Shown: one piece after another, positions 55,002 through 64,000 of the stretch
Layout: each line of letters starts with the position of its first letter
Numbering within the stretch: the stretch's first letter is position 1
Origin: Phlyctochytrium arcticum
Lineage: Eukaryota; Chytridiomycota; Chytridiomycetes; Chytridiales; Chytridiaceae
Length of the DNA: 64,000 nucleotides
Direction: 5' to 3'
Assembly (NCBI GenBank): GCA_025602905.1
Contig: JAHLKI010000057.1
Span: forward strand, 1-64,000
The notes under the pieces: generated by a model
The model's input: the letters and a program-made list of their open reading frames with translations, nothing else
Told to the model about the DNA's origin: nothing
Databases searched by the model: none
Made by a program: the position numbers and the translations under genes

Positions 55002-56454
55002 ATGTGAGGAGAGTGTTATTTGAGAGCATGCACATATACAGAACATATCTATCTATAAGACTAACTAGAAAAAACGAGAAAAAGGAGCAAAAAATGATAA
55101 AACTACGAAAAAAGGCGATTTCAGACTGGAGCCCGGCAGTGGGGAGGAACGGTGAGTGAGGGGGAGTAATCCAGAAAGATGCGCACGGCAAAGAGCGTTA
55201 AGATGTCCTAAGACACCTTATGTGCAAGGGTGGGTGAATGGGTCGAGAAAACGCGAAAAATGGTGGTAAGAAGGGACTTGGGGTTTGGAGGGCATTTCAG
55301 CCTGAGAGACGCGTGGCCCGTGCTTGGGAAGATGTGGTGGATGAGGTAGAGCAGCGGGGCAGAGGTGGAGGCCGAGGTGGTGGTGAGGGAGGTGATGTAG
55401 CGGTGATGGCAACAATTCCAGAGCTGGGACGAAGTCCCAGAGTAGAAGACGGTGGTGGTAACAATTCCAGAGCTGGGACGAAGTCCCAGAGTAAAAAAGG
55501 ATGGTCGGGGAGAGTGTTGCGTGGTCTGGGGGAGGTCGAAGGCCGGGTGGTATTAATGATGGGGATGGCCAGGACGTGGGGTAGCGGGGGTTGCACACAG
55601 CGGTGATTTTGGTGAAGGGCCCGATGGAATTAGTGATGGGGATGGCCAGGAGGTAATGGGGATGAGAAATGCGTGGGAGGGGTGAATGCAGGCTGCGCGG
55701 TGCCGATGGTAACGGCATACGCCGGGAGATGATGTGGGGAGAGTTGTCGGTGGGAGAGAAGGCGTGGAGGGTTGCTGTGTCCTTATCCAATGCCGGTGAT
55801 GGGAAGGCCGATGTATTTGGTGGAGGGGAAGGTCGCGGCCGTGTGGTTGTTGTGATGGCGAGGGTGGTGGGGATATGGGTGAAAGCGCGGGGAGGTCGTG
55901 GCGGTGATGCAGCGGGCGAGGGGACGCGCGCGGGCTTCAGTGGAGGCATCATGCGGTGGTGGGAAGGAGGGAAGGACGGAGGGCCTTTCTTGAGGAGCTG
56001 GGGCCGTGACCGTGGTGGGGATGGGTGGTTGGAGTTGGTAGGATGCGCGACGAGACCCGTGAGGGCGTCGGTAGCGGTAGCGGTGATGTTGGGTGGGATG
56101 GGAAGGTTGTTGTGGTGGTAGCGGCAAGTGGGGGAGCGGTGGGCGTGATGGGGGCGCGGTCCGGGGTGAGGAGGATGCGGTGTGTGCGGGGGTATTATCA
56201 GAAGCCGTGGGGAGTGCTGGGGTATCTTGGGAAGAGCCTGTGTTGCTGGGGGTATCGGGTATGTTGCGGGGAGGGGAATCATCTACACTACTTACTATTC
56301 TACTACTAGGGGGAGGGGGGGATGGCGGTGCTTGGTCTTGGATGTCGAGGTTGGCAGAGGTCCAGGATTGCATGGTCGTGTAGAGGAGAGTGAAGTTGTC
56401 GTAGTCTTTGTGGTTGAGCGTCTCGTCGAGGATGTTGTAGTGGGGGGCGTGGTT
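55002..56454 (-). mobile_element. 5'-truncated LINE (copy B)
   Basis: On the minus strand it starts right after CCTAACCCTAAAA with the last part of an ORF2-like frame and ends at the middle TTAGGG tract. The terminal 90 bp (TGTTATTTGAGAGCATGC, then ATCTATCTATAAGACTAACT) align with the end of the full LINE. The body between is the same G-rich repetitive 3' region as in copy A. Confidence 0.65.
56285..56454 (-). pseudogene. Truncated LINE ORF2 C-terminus
   Basis: Reads HYNILDETLNHKDYDNF then LLYTTMQSWTSANLDIQDQ. The intact ORF2 reads HHNLLDEAINAQEYDTF then LLYTEMKQWTAANLEARAQ at its C-terminus (about 58370-58500). The homology stops exactly at the telomere-type repeat, so truncation and repeat share a boundary. 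Confidence 0.8.
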
Positions 56455-56465
56455 TTAGGGTTAGG
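56455..56465 (+). repeat. Telomere-type repeat TTAGGGTTAGG (right)
   Basis: It separates the 3' end of the full LINE (right) from the 5'-truncated copy B (left). Confidence 0.7.
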
Positions 56466-58253
56466 AGGAGAGGGAGGTGTTATTAGAAGCAATGTACATG
56501 TATACAGGACATCTATCTATAAGACCAACTAGACAATCGAGGAAAAAATGGAAAAAATCGAAAAAATGCAAAAAACTAGGCTAAGATGTGATGGCAGACC
56601 GAGGTGGGGCAGCGGAGAGGAGGAGTGAGCAAGGGGGACCAATCCTTAGAGATGGAGGTGGAGGAGGGCATAGCTATGTACTAAGACACAAGAGATGCTA
56701 GGATAGTCAAAATACGCCGAGAAAACGCAAAAAGTGATGGAGGAGAGGTACTTGGGGTGCCAGAGGATGTGTTGACCGGTAGGAGGGGTGGGCCCATGCA
56801 TTGGATGATGTCGTGGATGTTAGGAAGCAGCGGGGCAGAGATGAAGGCCGGTGTGATGTCCAGGGCGGGGTGGTAGTGAGGATGGCAGCAATTCCAAGCT
56901 GGGACGAAGTCCCAGACTAAAAGAATGATGAGAGATGGGCAGGGTGATGGGGGAGAGTGTTGTGCGAGTGGTGGATGATAGAAGGCCGGGTGGTATTAAT
57001 GATTGCGATGGCCGGGACGTGGGGTAGCGTGTGTTGCACACAGCGGTGATTTTGGTGAGGAGGCCGATGGAATTAATGAAGAGGGTGGCCAGGGTGTTTG
57101 GGGAACGATGGTGTGCGTGGGGAGGGTGATTGGGGATCGGGCGGTATTATTTGAGGCAATGCCCGAGATGGGAGGTGATGGGAGATGGACATAGCGGCAT
57201 TTGTGGTGAGGGGCCCGATGGAATTAATGAAGAGGATGGCCAGGGTGATGTGGGTGATGTGTTCCATGTGGGGAGAGTGGTGGAAGGCCGTGCGGCAGAG
57301 ATGGGAGGGATGGTCGTTATGGTGTTGGGGATATGGTGGTCAACCCGGTGGTATTGGTGAGGAGGATGATCTTGGTGGTGGTGGAGAGTGCAACAACGCG
57401 GCCGAGTCTGCTGAGGGGTCAGGTATCGGGCGCCGGTGTTGGGAACATTGCGGGGAGTGGGGGTGATAAGTGGCGGGACTGGGGAGGCTATCTACAGGGT
57501 ACTAGTCTATCTAACGGGTGGGTGGGATGTTGAGAGTGGGATGGGAGCAATGATGGCGGCAGTTCCACGCTGGGACGAAGTCCCAGACTCAGTAAAGGCG
57601 ACAATTCGACGCTGGGACGAAGTCCCAGACTTAATGGGTGATAGGAGATGGGCTGGGTGGTGACGGAGAGTCTTGCGTGGTTGGGAAATGGTAGAAGGCC
57701 GGGTGGTATTTGTGATGGGGATGGCCGAGACTTGGGGTAGCATGGGTTGCACACAGCGGTGGTTTGGGAGAAGAGGCCGATGTAATTAATGAAGGGGATG
57801 GCCGGGGTGTGGTGGGAGAGGTGTCGTTGGTGGAGAGGGTGGTTGCGGGCCGGGCGGTATTAATTGTGTCAAGGTCCGGCATGGCGTGTGGTAGGGAATG
57901 GGCGTAGCGGTAATTTTGGTGGAAGGCCGGGTGGGATTAATGGAGGACATGGTCATGGTGATGGGGAGAGTGTGATGCGAGTGGGGCGAGTGATGTGAGA
58001 CCGTGCGGTATTAGTGGTAGGAACGGTCAAGGGAATGGTGGGGATATGGTGGTGGACCCGATGATATTAGTGTGGGGGATGGTCTGGGTGATGGTGGGGA
58101 GGACAACAACGCGGCCGAGTCTGCTGGGAGGTCAGATGTCGGGCGCCGGTGTTGAAGATGTTGCGGGTGGTGGTGGTGGTAAGGCTGGTCTGGGTGGTGG
58201 TAATACGCGGGGCAGGGGAGGCTATCTACATGTTCTAATCTACCGGACGGTGA

Positions 58254-58276
58254 GGGGGGGGGGGGGGGGGGGGGGG
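58254..58276 (+). repeat. Run of 23 G
   Basis: An uninterrupted homopolymer (C on the LINE coding strand) about 40 bp past the ORF2 stop codon. Its length may be unreliable in the assembly. Confidence 0.9.
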
Positions 58277-58314
58277 TGAGAGCAACGAGACATAGTGATG
58301 GGGAGTGATAATAC

Positions 58315-61300
58315 TTATCCGATGCCGGTGGGAGGGTGAGAGGCGGACGGGGAGCTTGGTGGGGTGGCGGGGTTGTCGTCTTCGGCTTGTGCGCGCGCTT
58401 CGAGGTTGGCGGCGGTCCATTGCTTCATTTCGGTGTAGAGGAGGAGGAAGGTGTCGTATTCTTGGGCGTTGATGGCTTCGTCGAGGAGGTTGTGGTGACT
58501 TGCGCGGAAGCCGCGTTGGGCGAGGTGGATACGGCGGGCGGTGGCCTTGGACATGAGCGCGGATGTGGCGGAGGTAGTTGGGTGATGTCCAAAGACGTTG
58601 CAATCGAGGACGTGGCCGCGGGTAAGCTGTTGGTGGTGGCATCCGGGGCGGGGGCAGCGGAGATGGGGGGAGAGCTTGTTCAAACGCCATTGGATGAGGG
58701 CGCGAGCGAGGGAAGGTGGTCTGGCGAGAAGACAGCGGTCAGCGCCATTTCCTTTTGATGAGCGGCAGGTGGAGGTGATGGAGTTGGGGAGGATTGCTGG
58801 GGTGGCGAGGTAGGAGGAGCGAAAGATAGCGGGGGGTGTAGTGCGTGGTGGGCGGTGGGGATTGTCGTCGTCGATGGTAAGGCGGTGTTGGAGGAGACGG
58901 TCGCGGCGTAGAAAGGTTTTCCAGGACAGGCGGGGTTGGTTGCTGGGTGTGTTGTCGAGGATGGTGTTGTAGAGGACAAGGAGGGGTTGAGTAGGAAGAC
59001 GCAGGCGGGGGATGATTTCGCCGATGGGCCATGGGCCGTGGCGGGTGAACTTGCGGTTGACGAGTGACCAGGGGGATGTGGGCGCAAAGGTAGAGGGGAG
59101 GGTCAGGCGGGACGCAAAGGACGCGGCGAGTTCTTCCATACGGCGAACAGGGTGCGGGAGGCCAGTCATACTTTCCATGATGGCACGGGAGTTGCGGGAG
59201 GAGGAACCGAAGATCCACTCAAGGGCGTCGATGTGGATGGCGTGGATGGGGTCGAGCAGCTGGCGTTGTATTTCAGGCGGTTGTCCATCCAGCCAAAGGC
59301 CGAAGGACTCCATACCGTACGTGGAGAGTGACTGGATGAAGGTGCGGTAGATGGTAAGGCGGGTAGCGGGGGTCCAAGATTGGCTGCGGGTGGTGGTGTA
59401 GGAGAGGAGACCAGCGGCCTTGGCTGTTGTGCCACGGACAAAGTCCGGCCAATTTATGCCGCGGGAAGTGTGGGGAAAGCCGAGGTATTTGTAGGAGGTG
59501 ACGTGGGGGATGGTGCCAGACTGGAGGGGGAAGACGGTGTCGGGGGGAGCGTTGATGATGCCGCACTTGGGTAGGCCAAACTGGAGAAAGTTGGTGTCGG
59601 CCCATTCTTCACAGATGGTGATGGACTTGCGGAGGGAGGGGATGGTGGCGGATTGGAGCTTGATGTCGTCGGCGAAGAGGAGGGCGCTGGGAAGGTCGTT
59701 ATTGGGGAAGTCGTTGACGGTGGCGAGGCGGACGGCGAGGGGATCTATAAAAACATTGAAAAGGGAGGGTGAGAGAACGGAGCCTTGGAAAAGGCCGCGG
59801 ATGATGGAGATTGGGGGGCATCGCATGCCGTTGACAATTGGGACGGTGGACATCTGACGGCAGAAGAGGGTGAAGACAAGACTGACGTCCCGCCGGGGTG
59901 CATTACGGCCCAGAAGGATTGCAATCAGGTGGTGGTGGGGTACATGGTCATACGCGCCCATCACATCTAGGAAGACTTGGTATTCTGCTCCTAGGCGGCA
60001 TGAAGCATCGGAGGCAAGGGCGAGGTGGGAGCAGCCTTGCTGTTTTTGGAAACCGCCTTGCGAGGGGTGGGTACGGATCCAGGCACGCGTGCGCCATGCC
60101 TTGAGTAAGCAGCTTTCGAAGATGCGGCGGAGTATTTGGGTAAGGGCGATAGGTCGGCAGTTGGGAATGTGGGTGTTGGTGGTGGTCTTGGGGATGAGTA
60201 CTAGTTTGCTTGTGTTCCAGCAGGCGGGGGTGGCACCGACGCGGACAAAGTGACGGAACACAGCAGCAAGATCTTCTTCAAAGGTGGTAGAGTCGCAGAG
60301 CGCAGAGAGGAGGGTTTGGTGGAGTCCGTCAGGGCCGCCACTGCGACATTTGGGATAGTGGCGAAGGGCAGAGGAAATGTTGTTGGTAGAGAATGCGCTG
60401 CGTTCTGGATGGGATAGCTCTAAGTTGTCGGAGCCACCGGGGTCCGTGGGGCGTTCGGCGTGGCATTGGGAGAACGTTTTCTTGAACCGCTCTTCGGTTG
60501 CTTGGATGGGGGAAAGGTCGGGATGGCCGCTGGTGAGGGTGGGTTGAAGGCCGCGCCGGGATCGTTTGAATGCGCGGATGGCGGCGGTGGTGTGGAAGGG
60601 GTCGTGGAGGTCGTTGGTGGAGGAGTGGATGATGTCGGTGGGTTGTGGGCGGGCCTTGGCGGCTTTAACATAATAGTAGCCGAGGGTGTTGTTGGCGGTG
60701 GCAAGGATGGTGGAGTGAAGGGCGAGACCAAGAGCGTCGACGGAGTCGACGACCATAGAGCGGCTGGCAGAGGAGCATTGGATGGCAGTGTCGAGGGCGT
60801 CGGTGAGGGTAGAGCGTAGGGAGAGATATTTGTTACATACACGTTCGCGGACGTCAAGTCTTACCAGGTCTCGGAGATGGATGGAGCGACTTTCCAGTGG
60901 GTCCTCATCCACTCCCCACCAACCAGACGGGTACTGAACGCGTTGTCGTTCCCCAGGTCCAGTTGGTAGAGCGGACCCATGCGCCCCGGTATTCTGAGAA
61001 GGAAGAGATGAGAGGTGAGTATACATTAAGCCATGATCGGATTGGACGGTAGCGTTGCGGAAATACCCCCAATATGGGACAGTGGATGGGCGGGCAAATA
61101 TCAAGTCGGTGGTGGTTCTGCCTTCCGTGGGTGGAGTGAGCGTTAGGTCGCGGGCGTCGGTGTAGTGGAAGATGGTGGAGCGGCGGCCGGGTTCGGAGGT
61201 TGTAGTGTCTTTGGTGAGGCGGCCTAGTCGGATGTTGAGATCACCAATAAGGATGTCGGGGGTAGGTTGGCGTTCGAGGATGGCGGTGATGGCGGTGTCT

Positions 61301-61659
61301 TCTAGGCGAGGTGGGAGGTAGACGGCCTGGATGGTGTGGTGGTGGAAACGGAAGGTGATGGAGAATTCGCTGATGTCGAGGAGGGAAATGTATTGTTGGA
61401 GAGGAGGGGGAACCATAAGAGCAAGGCCGGCGTTCTGGTGTCCAGTGGTGCGGGCGGTAGCGGGTGGTGTTGATTTGGCCATAAGCCAATTGTCGTAGAG
61501 AGCAGGGGAGGGCGTGCGCCATGTCTCGGCCAAGACAAGGACACCCCATTGCCAGGGATCGAAAAGGGTCGCGAGTGTAGCATACTTTGCATCGGTAAGA
61601 CCCTGCACGTTCAGGTACGCTACCGTCCGTGCAAGGGTGGTGGTGGGTTCGGCACTCAT
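58315..61659 (-). CDS. LINE ORF2: APE-type endonuclease and reverse transcriptase
   Basis: 1,114 aa without internal stop. The N-terminal endonuclease shows VAYLNVQGLTDAKY, LVLAETWRTPSP, ILIGDLNIRLGR and QSDHGLMYTHLSS (final Asp-His). The reverse transcriptase shows LVLIPKTTTNTHIPNCRPIA, RGLFQGSVLSPSLFNVFID, LLFADDIKLQS (catalytic FADD box) and LPKCGII. The C-terminal region has a zinc knuckle, CPRPGCHHQQ then HVLDC. No RNase H is visible. Together these enzymes nick the target and prime reverse transcription there. The start ATG overlaps the ORF1 stop as ATGA (61659-61656). The complete frame suggests a recently active element. Confidence 0.92.
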   Translation of the reverse strand: MSAEPTTTLARTVAYLNVQGLTDAKYATLATLFDPWQWGVLVLAETWRTPSPALYDNWLMAKSTPPATARTTGHQNAGLALMVPPPLQQYISLLDISEFSITFRFHHHTIQAVYLPPRLEDTAITAILERQPTPDILIGDLNIRLGRLTKDTTTSEPGRRSTIFHYTDARDLTLTPPTEGRTTTDLIFARPSTVPYWGYFRNATVQSDHGLMYTHLSSLPSQNTGAHGSALPTGPGERQRVQYPSGWWGVDEDPLESRSIHLRDLVRLDVRERVCNKYLSLRSTLTDALDTAIQCSSASRSMVVDSVDALGLALHSTILATANNTLGYYYVKAAKARPQPTDIIHSSTNDLHDPFHTTAAIRAFKRSRRGLQPTLTSGHPDLSPIQATEERFKKTFSQCHAERPTDPGGSDNLELSHPERSAFSTNNISSALRHYPKCRSGGPDGLHQTLLSALCDSTTFEEDLAAVFRHFVRVGATPACWNTSKLVLIPKTTTNTHIPNCRPIALTQILRRIFESCLLKAWRTRAWIRTHPSQGGFQKQQGCSHLALASDASCRLGAEYQVFLDVMGAYDHVPHHHLIAILLGRNAPRRDVSLVFTLFCRQMSTVPIVNGMRCPPISIIRGLFQGSVLSPSLFNVFIDPLAVRLATVNDFPNNDLPSALLFADDIKLQSATIPSLRKSITICEEWADTNFLQFGLPKCGIINAPPDTVFPLQSGTIPHVTSYKYLGFPHTSRGINWPDFVRGTTAKAAGLLSYTTTRSQSWTPATRLTIYRTFIQSLSTYGMESFGLWLDGQPPEIQRQLLDPIHAIHIDALEWIFGSSSRNSRAIMESMTGLPHPVRRMEELAASFASRLTLPSTFAPTSPWSLVNRKFTRHGPWPIGEIIPRLRLPTQPLLVLYNTILDNTPSNQPRLSWKTFLRRDRLLQHRLTIDDDNPHRPPRTTPPAIFRSSYLATPAILPNSITSTCRSSKGNGADRCLLARPPSLARALIQWRLNKLSPHLRCPRPGCHHQQLTRGHVLDCNVFGHHPTTSATSALMSKATARRIHLAQRGFRASHHNLLDEAINAQEYDTFLLLYTEMKQWTAANLEARAQAEDDNPATPPSSPSASHPPTGIG

Positions 61660-63851
61660 TCTGAGCGGCGCCTCCGCTGGTTATCATAGTGGGGGAGGGG
61701 TGGTTGCTGTTCTTTGGTGTGGGGAGCAGGCTGGCCGGCCTCGCTGTCTTGCGTGCGGTATTCGGGTGTGTTGCTGGGGAGGTCCTTGACGGTATTAACG
61801 CGTGGTGGGCGAGCGGATCTGTCAACGCGTCCAGACGTAAGCGGGGATGACGAATCCCGTGGACCGCGCGGTGCTTGCGTTGCAAATGGTTGAGATGGGG
61901 GAGATGGCGAAATGCTTGGTTTCTCAAGTGTCAGTTCCATAGCAGCTGAGGTGGTGGGCGTGACCGGGGGGGCGGTAGTTGGTGTAGTGGTGGTGGGGAC
62001 GGTTGCCGGCATGGTGTTGGAGGTAGGGGGCGCCGAAGGGGACGGGGGCGCAATGTCCATATCGTTACTTCCGCGGCGGGGATGCGGGGCAAAGGCGGGC
62101 GGGCGGGGAGCATTTGGTGGGAGTCCGGACTCGCGAGCAGCGCGGTTGTAGTCCGCCAATGCTGTGGCATGGTTGAACGTTGATGTATCGGTGGTGGTGA
62201 AGAGGAGGAGGTTGCTGGGGAGGAGAGAGACCAGGTCGTTTGCGGCGCAAAAGCGCAGGTAGAAATCGGCGGTGACAGTGGACGTGGTGGAGTTCAGGAT
62301 GCGGGCAATGCGCGTAGAGGCTGAGTTGCGGGCATAGGTGGTCCAGTTCTCTGTGGGCGTGCCGTAGTTGCGGATGGTGGGGTTGAAGTCGTGGAGGAGT
62401 GGGATGCCGGCGCGTTCGAGTTGCTCGGTGATGAAGGGGATGTTGTCGTTCCGTACGATGAGCTCGACAACATTGGACCCAATGTAGGATAATTCGAGGA
62501 TGCGGATGGTGTTAACATCAAGTGCGGCAAACTTCTCTCTGAGGTCGCGGTAGGCTCCGCGGAATGATGTGCGAACATACAGGGCGTTGGCGGTGATGGG
62601 GCCGGAAGGCTGGCGACGTGGGATGGGGTTTGTTGGTGGGTTGAGTGCGCGGAGGGCGTCGAGGACAACTGCTTGTCGTGCGGGTGCATAGCGCGCGGCT
62701 ACTTCACGGAAAGATGGGCGAGGTTTGCTGGTAGTAGTATTGGCACGGGGGTTGACGGTGCGTGGGGCGGGTCCTGGCATTTGGTGGTGAGGGGTCTGGT
62801 CCATCGGGGTGTTGGGAGGAGCGGGGCCAGCGGGTTGGGGAGCAGGTGCAGGGAGTGCTTTCGGGGGCAGACGGTCGGCCAATGTGTTGACAATGGTGAT
62901 GGTGTTTTGCATAAAGTTCTGCATCTGACTCTGCATCATATGCATGAAGGCAAGCATCTCGGGGTTGGTGATGGTTGTGTTGTTAGCGGGTTGCTGGGTA
63001 ATCAAGGCTTGCGTGGTGAGGATGGGTTTGGTGGTAGCGGGCACTCCATTCGCGGCAGTGAAGACTGGGGCATTGGGGGCAGTGGTAGTGGTGCTGGTGG
63101 GTGGTGCGTTGGTCGTTGTCGGCGCGGTGAACTTGAAAGGCGGCGCATTGGTGGCAGGCGGCGCGGTGGAGGCTCTGGCGGGTTTCTCCGGGATACGGAA
63201 TGTAGGCTTCCGCGGGACAAACGGCTTTGTTGGAGGGCGGCCAGGGACTGAGGTAGCGGGGCGTTCCTCTGGTTCCGGGGTGTCGAGGAGGGGAGGAGAC
63301 ATTGTCTCTTGCGAGCGGGGAGGAGATCGCGAGGTAGAGGGCGAGTGGCGGCGGGCACGCTTGGCTCCTGAGGTCTGCATCTTGGCCATGGAAGTCTTGA
63401 CATCGACGAAGGACGGGCGGTCGTTGCAGACACCGCATTTAATGCGATACTTGTTGCCGTTCATGCCATCGCTGTTGTATTTGCCAATGGCGGTGCAAGT
63501 GGGGGCAATGCACTGAAGCGTAGCGCGGTTGTCGTAAAACCAGTTCTTCTGGGCAGTAATTTCTGGGGTGTCGTTCTTTCCTTTACGGCGGCGGCCGGCT
63601 ACGGGTTTGAATCCTTCGCCAGTGGTTGGGGGTGAGGCAGCCTGGGACGATGTGGCATCTTGGAAGTCTTCTTCGTGGTCAGACATGTGGAGATGGTGGT
63701 GGTCAGTGTGTTCTTTCTCAGAGTCAGATCCGCTTGACATTCCGGTCTCTGCATAAACTTGGAGGGCCTTGCGGAGTTTGGGGGTAGAGCCAGATGCTGG
63801 GATATCCAGCGGCTTAGACGGAGAACCCTTGCTCATCCACCTGTCGAACAT
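61656..63851 (-). CDS. LINE ORF1: putative RNA-binding protein
   Basis: 731 aa. The first 100 residues are acidic and His-rich (HTDHHHLHMSDHEEDFQD). They are followed by a zinc-binding segment CIAPTC ... IKCGVC (about aa 115-142) and a basic stretch KRARRHSPSTSRSPPRS. A long Pro/Thr/Ala-rich region follows, then a folded part (about aa 440-590) with FRGAYRDLREKFAALDVNTI, LELSYIGSNVVELIV and FYLRFCAANDLVSLLP. This part could be an RRM-like or other nucleic-acid-binding domain, but I cannot name it. ORF1 proteins of LINEs coat their RNA. It ends four bases into the start of ORF2. Confidence 0.75.
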   Translation of the reverse strand: MFDRWMSKGSPSKPLDIPASGSTPKLRKALQVYAETGMSSGSDSEKEHTDHHHLHMSDHEEDFQDATSSQAASPPTTGEGFKPVAGRRRKGKNDTPEITAQKNWFYDNRATLQCIAPTCTAIGKYNSDGMNGNKYRIKCGVCNDRPSFVDVKTSMAKMQTSGAKRARRHSPSTSRSPPRSQETMSPPLLDTPEPEERPATSVPGRPPTKPFVPRKPTFRIPEKPARASTAPPATNAPPFKFTAPTTTNAPPTSTTTTAPNAPVFTAANGVPATTKPILTTQALITQQPANNTTITNPEMLAFMHMMQSQMQNFMQNTITIVNTLADRLPPKALPAPAPQPAGPAPPNTPMDQTPHHQMPGPAPRTVNPRANTTTSKPRPSFREVAARYAPARQAVVLDALRALNPPTNPIPRRQPSGPITANALYVRTSFRGAYRDLREKFAALDVNTIRILELSYIGSNVVELIVRNDNIPFITEQLERAGIPLLHDFNPTIRNYGTPTENWTTYARNSASTRIARILNSTTSTVTADFYLRFCAANDLVSLLPSNLLLFTTTDTSTFNHATALADYNRAARESGLPPNAPRPPAFAPHPRRGSNDMDIAPPSPSAPPTSNTMPATVPTTTTPTTAPPVTPTTSAAMELTLEKPSISPSPPSQPFATQAPRGPRDSSSPLTSGRVDRSARPPRVNTVKDLPSNTPEYRTQDSEAGQPAPHTKEQQPPLPHYDNQRRRRSE

Positions 63852-64000
63852 TCTAAACTTGTGCGTGCTTGGGTGGGCTGGTGGTACACGCGTCGGGTGA
63901 GTGTTTAAGCGGCGGATTTTCTGGCGGGATCAGCGAGAGGAGCTTCGAAAAAGGGGGCGGTACTATATGGAAGATGGTGGGACGGTGACGTACTGGCACA

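Larger units (their letters stand above)
55424..57628. repeat. Five copies of hairpin CTGGGACGAAGTCCCAG in G-rich minisatellite
   Basis: Perfect 7-bp stem and 3-nt loop at 55424, 55473, 56899, 57570 and 57612, each preceded by CAATTCCA-like sequence. Around them, units such as GGTGGTATTAATGATGGGGA, GGGTTGCACACAGCGGTG and CCGATGGAATTA recur many times (55537, 56985, 57060, 57200, 57695, 57770). Long minus-strand frames here (for example 55218-56282) are low-complexity by-products of this repeat. Confidence 0.75.
56466..64000 (-). mobile_element. Near-complete two-ORF LINE (copy A)
   Basis: It contains ORF1 (61656-63851), ORF2 (58315-61659) and a long G-rich repetitive 3' region ending at the TTAGGG tract. 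The 5' end is at or beyond the window edge. The 3' terminal block (TGTTATTAGAAGCAATG, then ATCTATCTATAAGACCAACT) is shared with copies B and C. Confidence 0.75.

Noticed and set aside
55218..56282. Long minus-strand frame of 354 codons rich in Pro, His and Ser
   Set aside because: It lies wholly in the G-rich minisatellite. The composition follows from the repeat, there is no domain, and it overlaps the truncated LINE.

Overview
The window looks like a fungal chromosome segment: short GT-AG introns (52-77 nt) with CTRAC-type branch sites, two Zn(II)2Cys6-type genes, TTAGGG telomere-type repeats, a Helitron and a LINE. I cannot name the species. Multi-intron genes, a Helitron and LINEs would fit an early-diverging (zoosporic) fungus as well as a dikaryan, and this is only a guess.

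Layout. 0-3 kb: a decayed Pif1/Helitron-helicase fragment and an unrecognised spliced gene with a PD-(D/E)XK-like segment. 3.2-46 kb: a large biosynthetic cluster. An ABCC exporter (minus, 3201-8047) is divergent from a giant nonribosomal peptide synthetase (NRPS; plus, 9063-26668, 20 exons, 5,482 aa by my splicing). The NRPS has five A-T modules and an FSH1-type serine hydrolase fused at its C-terminus where a thioesterase would be expected. Then come a Zn2Cys6 regulator (27387-28784), a 2OG-Fe(II) oxygenase (29474-30603), a stand-alone NRPS-type N-methyltransferase (31510-33267), a NADAR-domain protein (33720-34181), a broken second copy of the regulator (37844-39141), an HPPD/4-hydroxymandelate-synthase-like dioxygenase (39280-40925), an isoleucine-dioxygenase-like amino-acid hydroxylase (41798-42873), and a fusion of a D-2-hydroxyacid dehydrogenase with a PLP aminotransferase (43525-45930). 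47-53.9 kb: a Helitron (Rep/Pif1), direct repeats, and an unrecognised ORF broken by two in-frame TGA codons. 54-64 kb: LINE elements on the minus strand in a head-to-tail array with TTAGGG repeats between copies.

How the genes may work together (inference). The HPPD-like enzyme plus the dehydrogenase-aminotransferase fusion could form a two-protein route from 4-hydroxyphenylpyruvate through hydroxymandelate and hydroxyphenylglyoxylate to an arylglycine. The IDO-like enzyme would supply a hydroxylated amino acid. The NRPS would assemble about five residues, the free-standing methyltransferase would N-methylate in trans because the NRPS has no M domain, the FSH1 domain would release the peptide, and the ABCC pump would export it. 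The 5-mer GCGGA/TCCGC is clustered in most promoter-size gaps of this cluster and is a candidate site for the Zn2Cys6 regulator.

Splice sites were chosen by eye. For the NRPS, ABC transporter, regulator, both 2OG enzymes, the HPPD-like gene and the fusion gene the exon lengths sum to a multiple of three and the joins restore family motifs. Family names rest on motif recognition without any database search.
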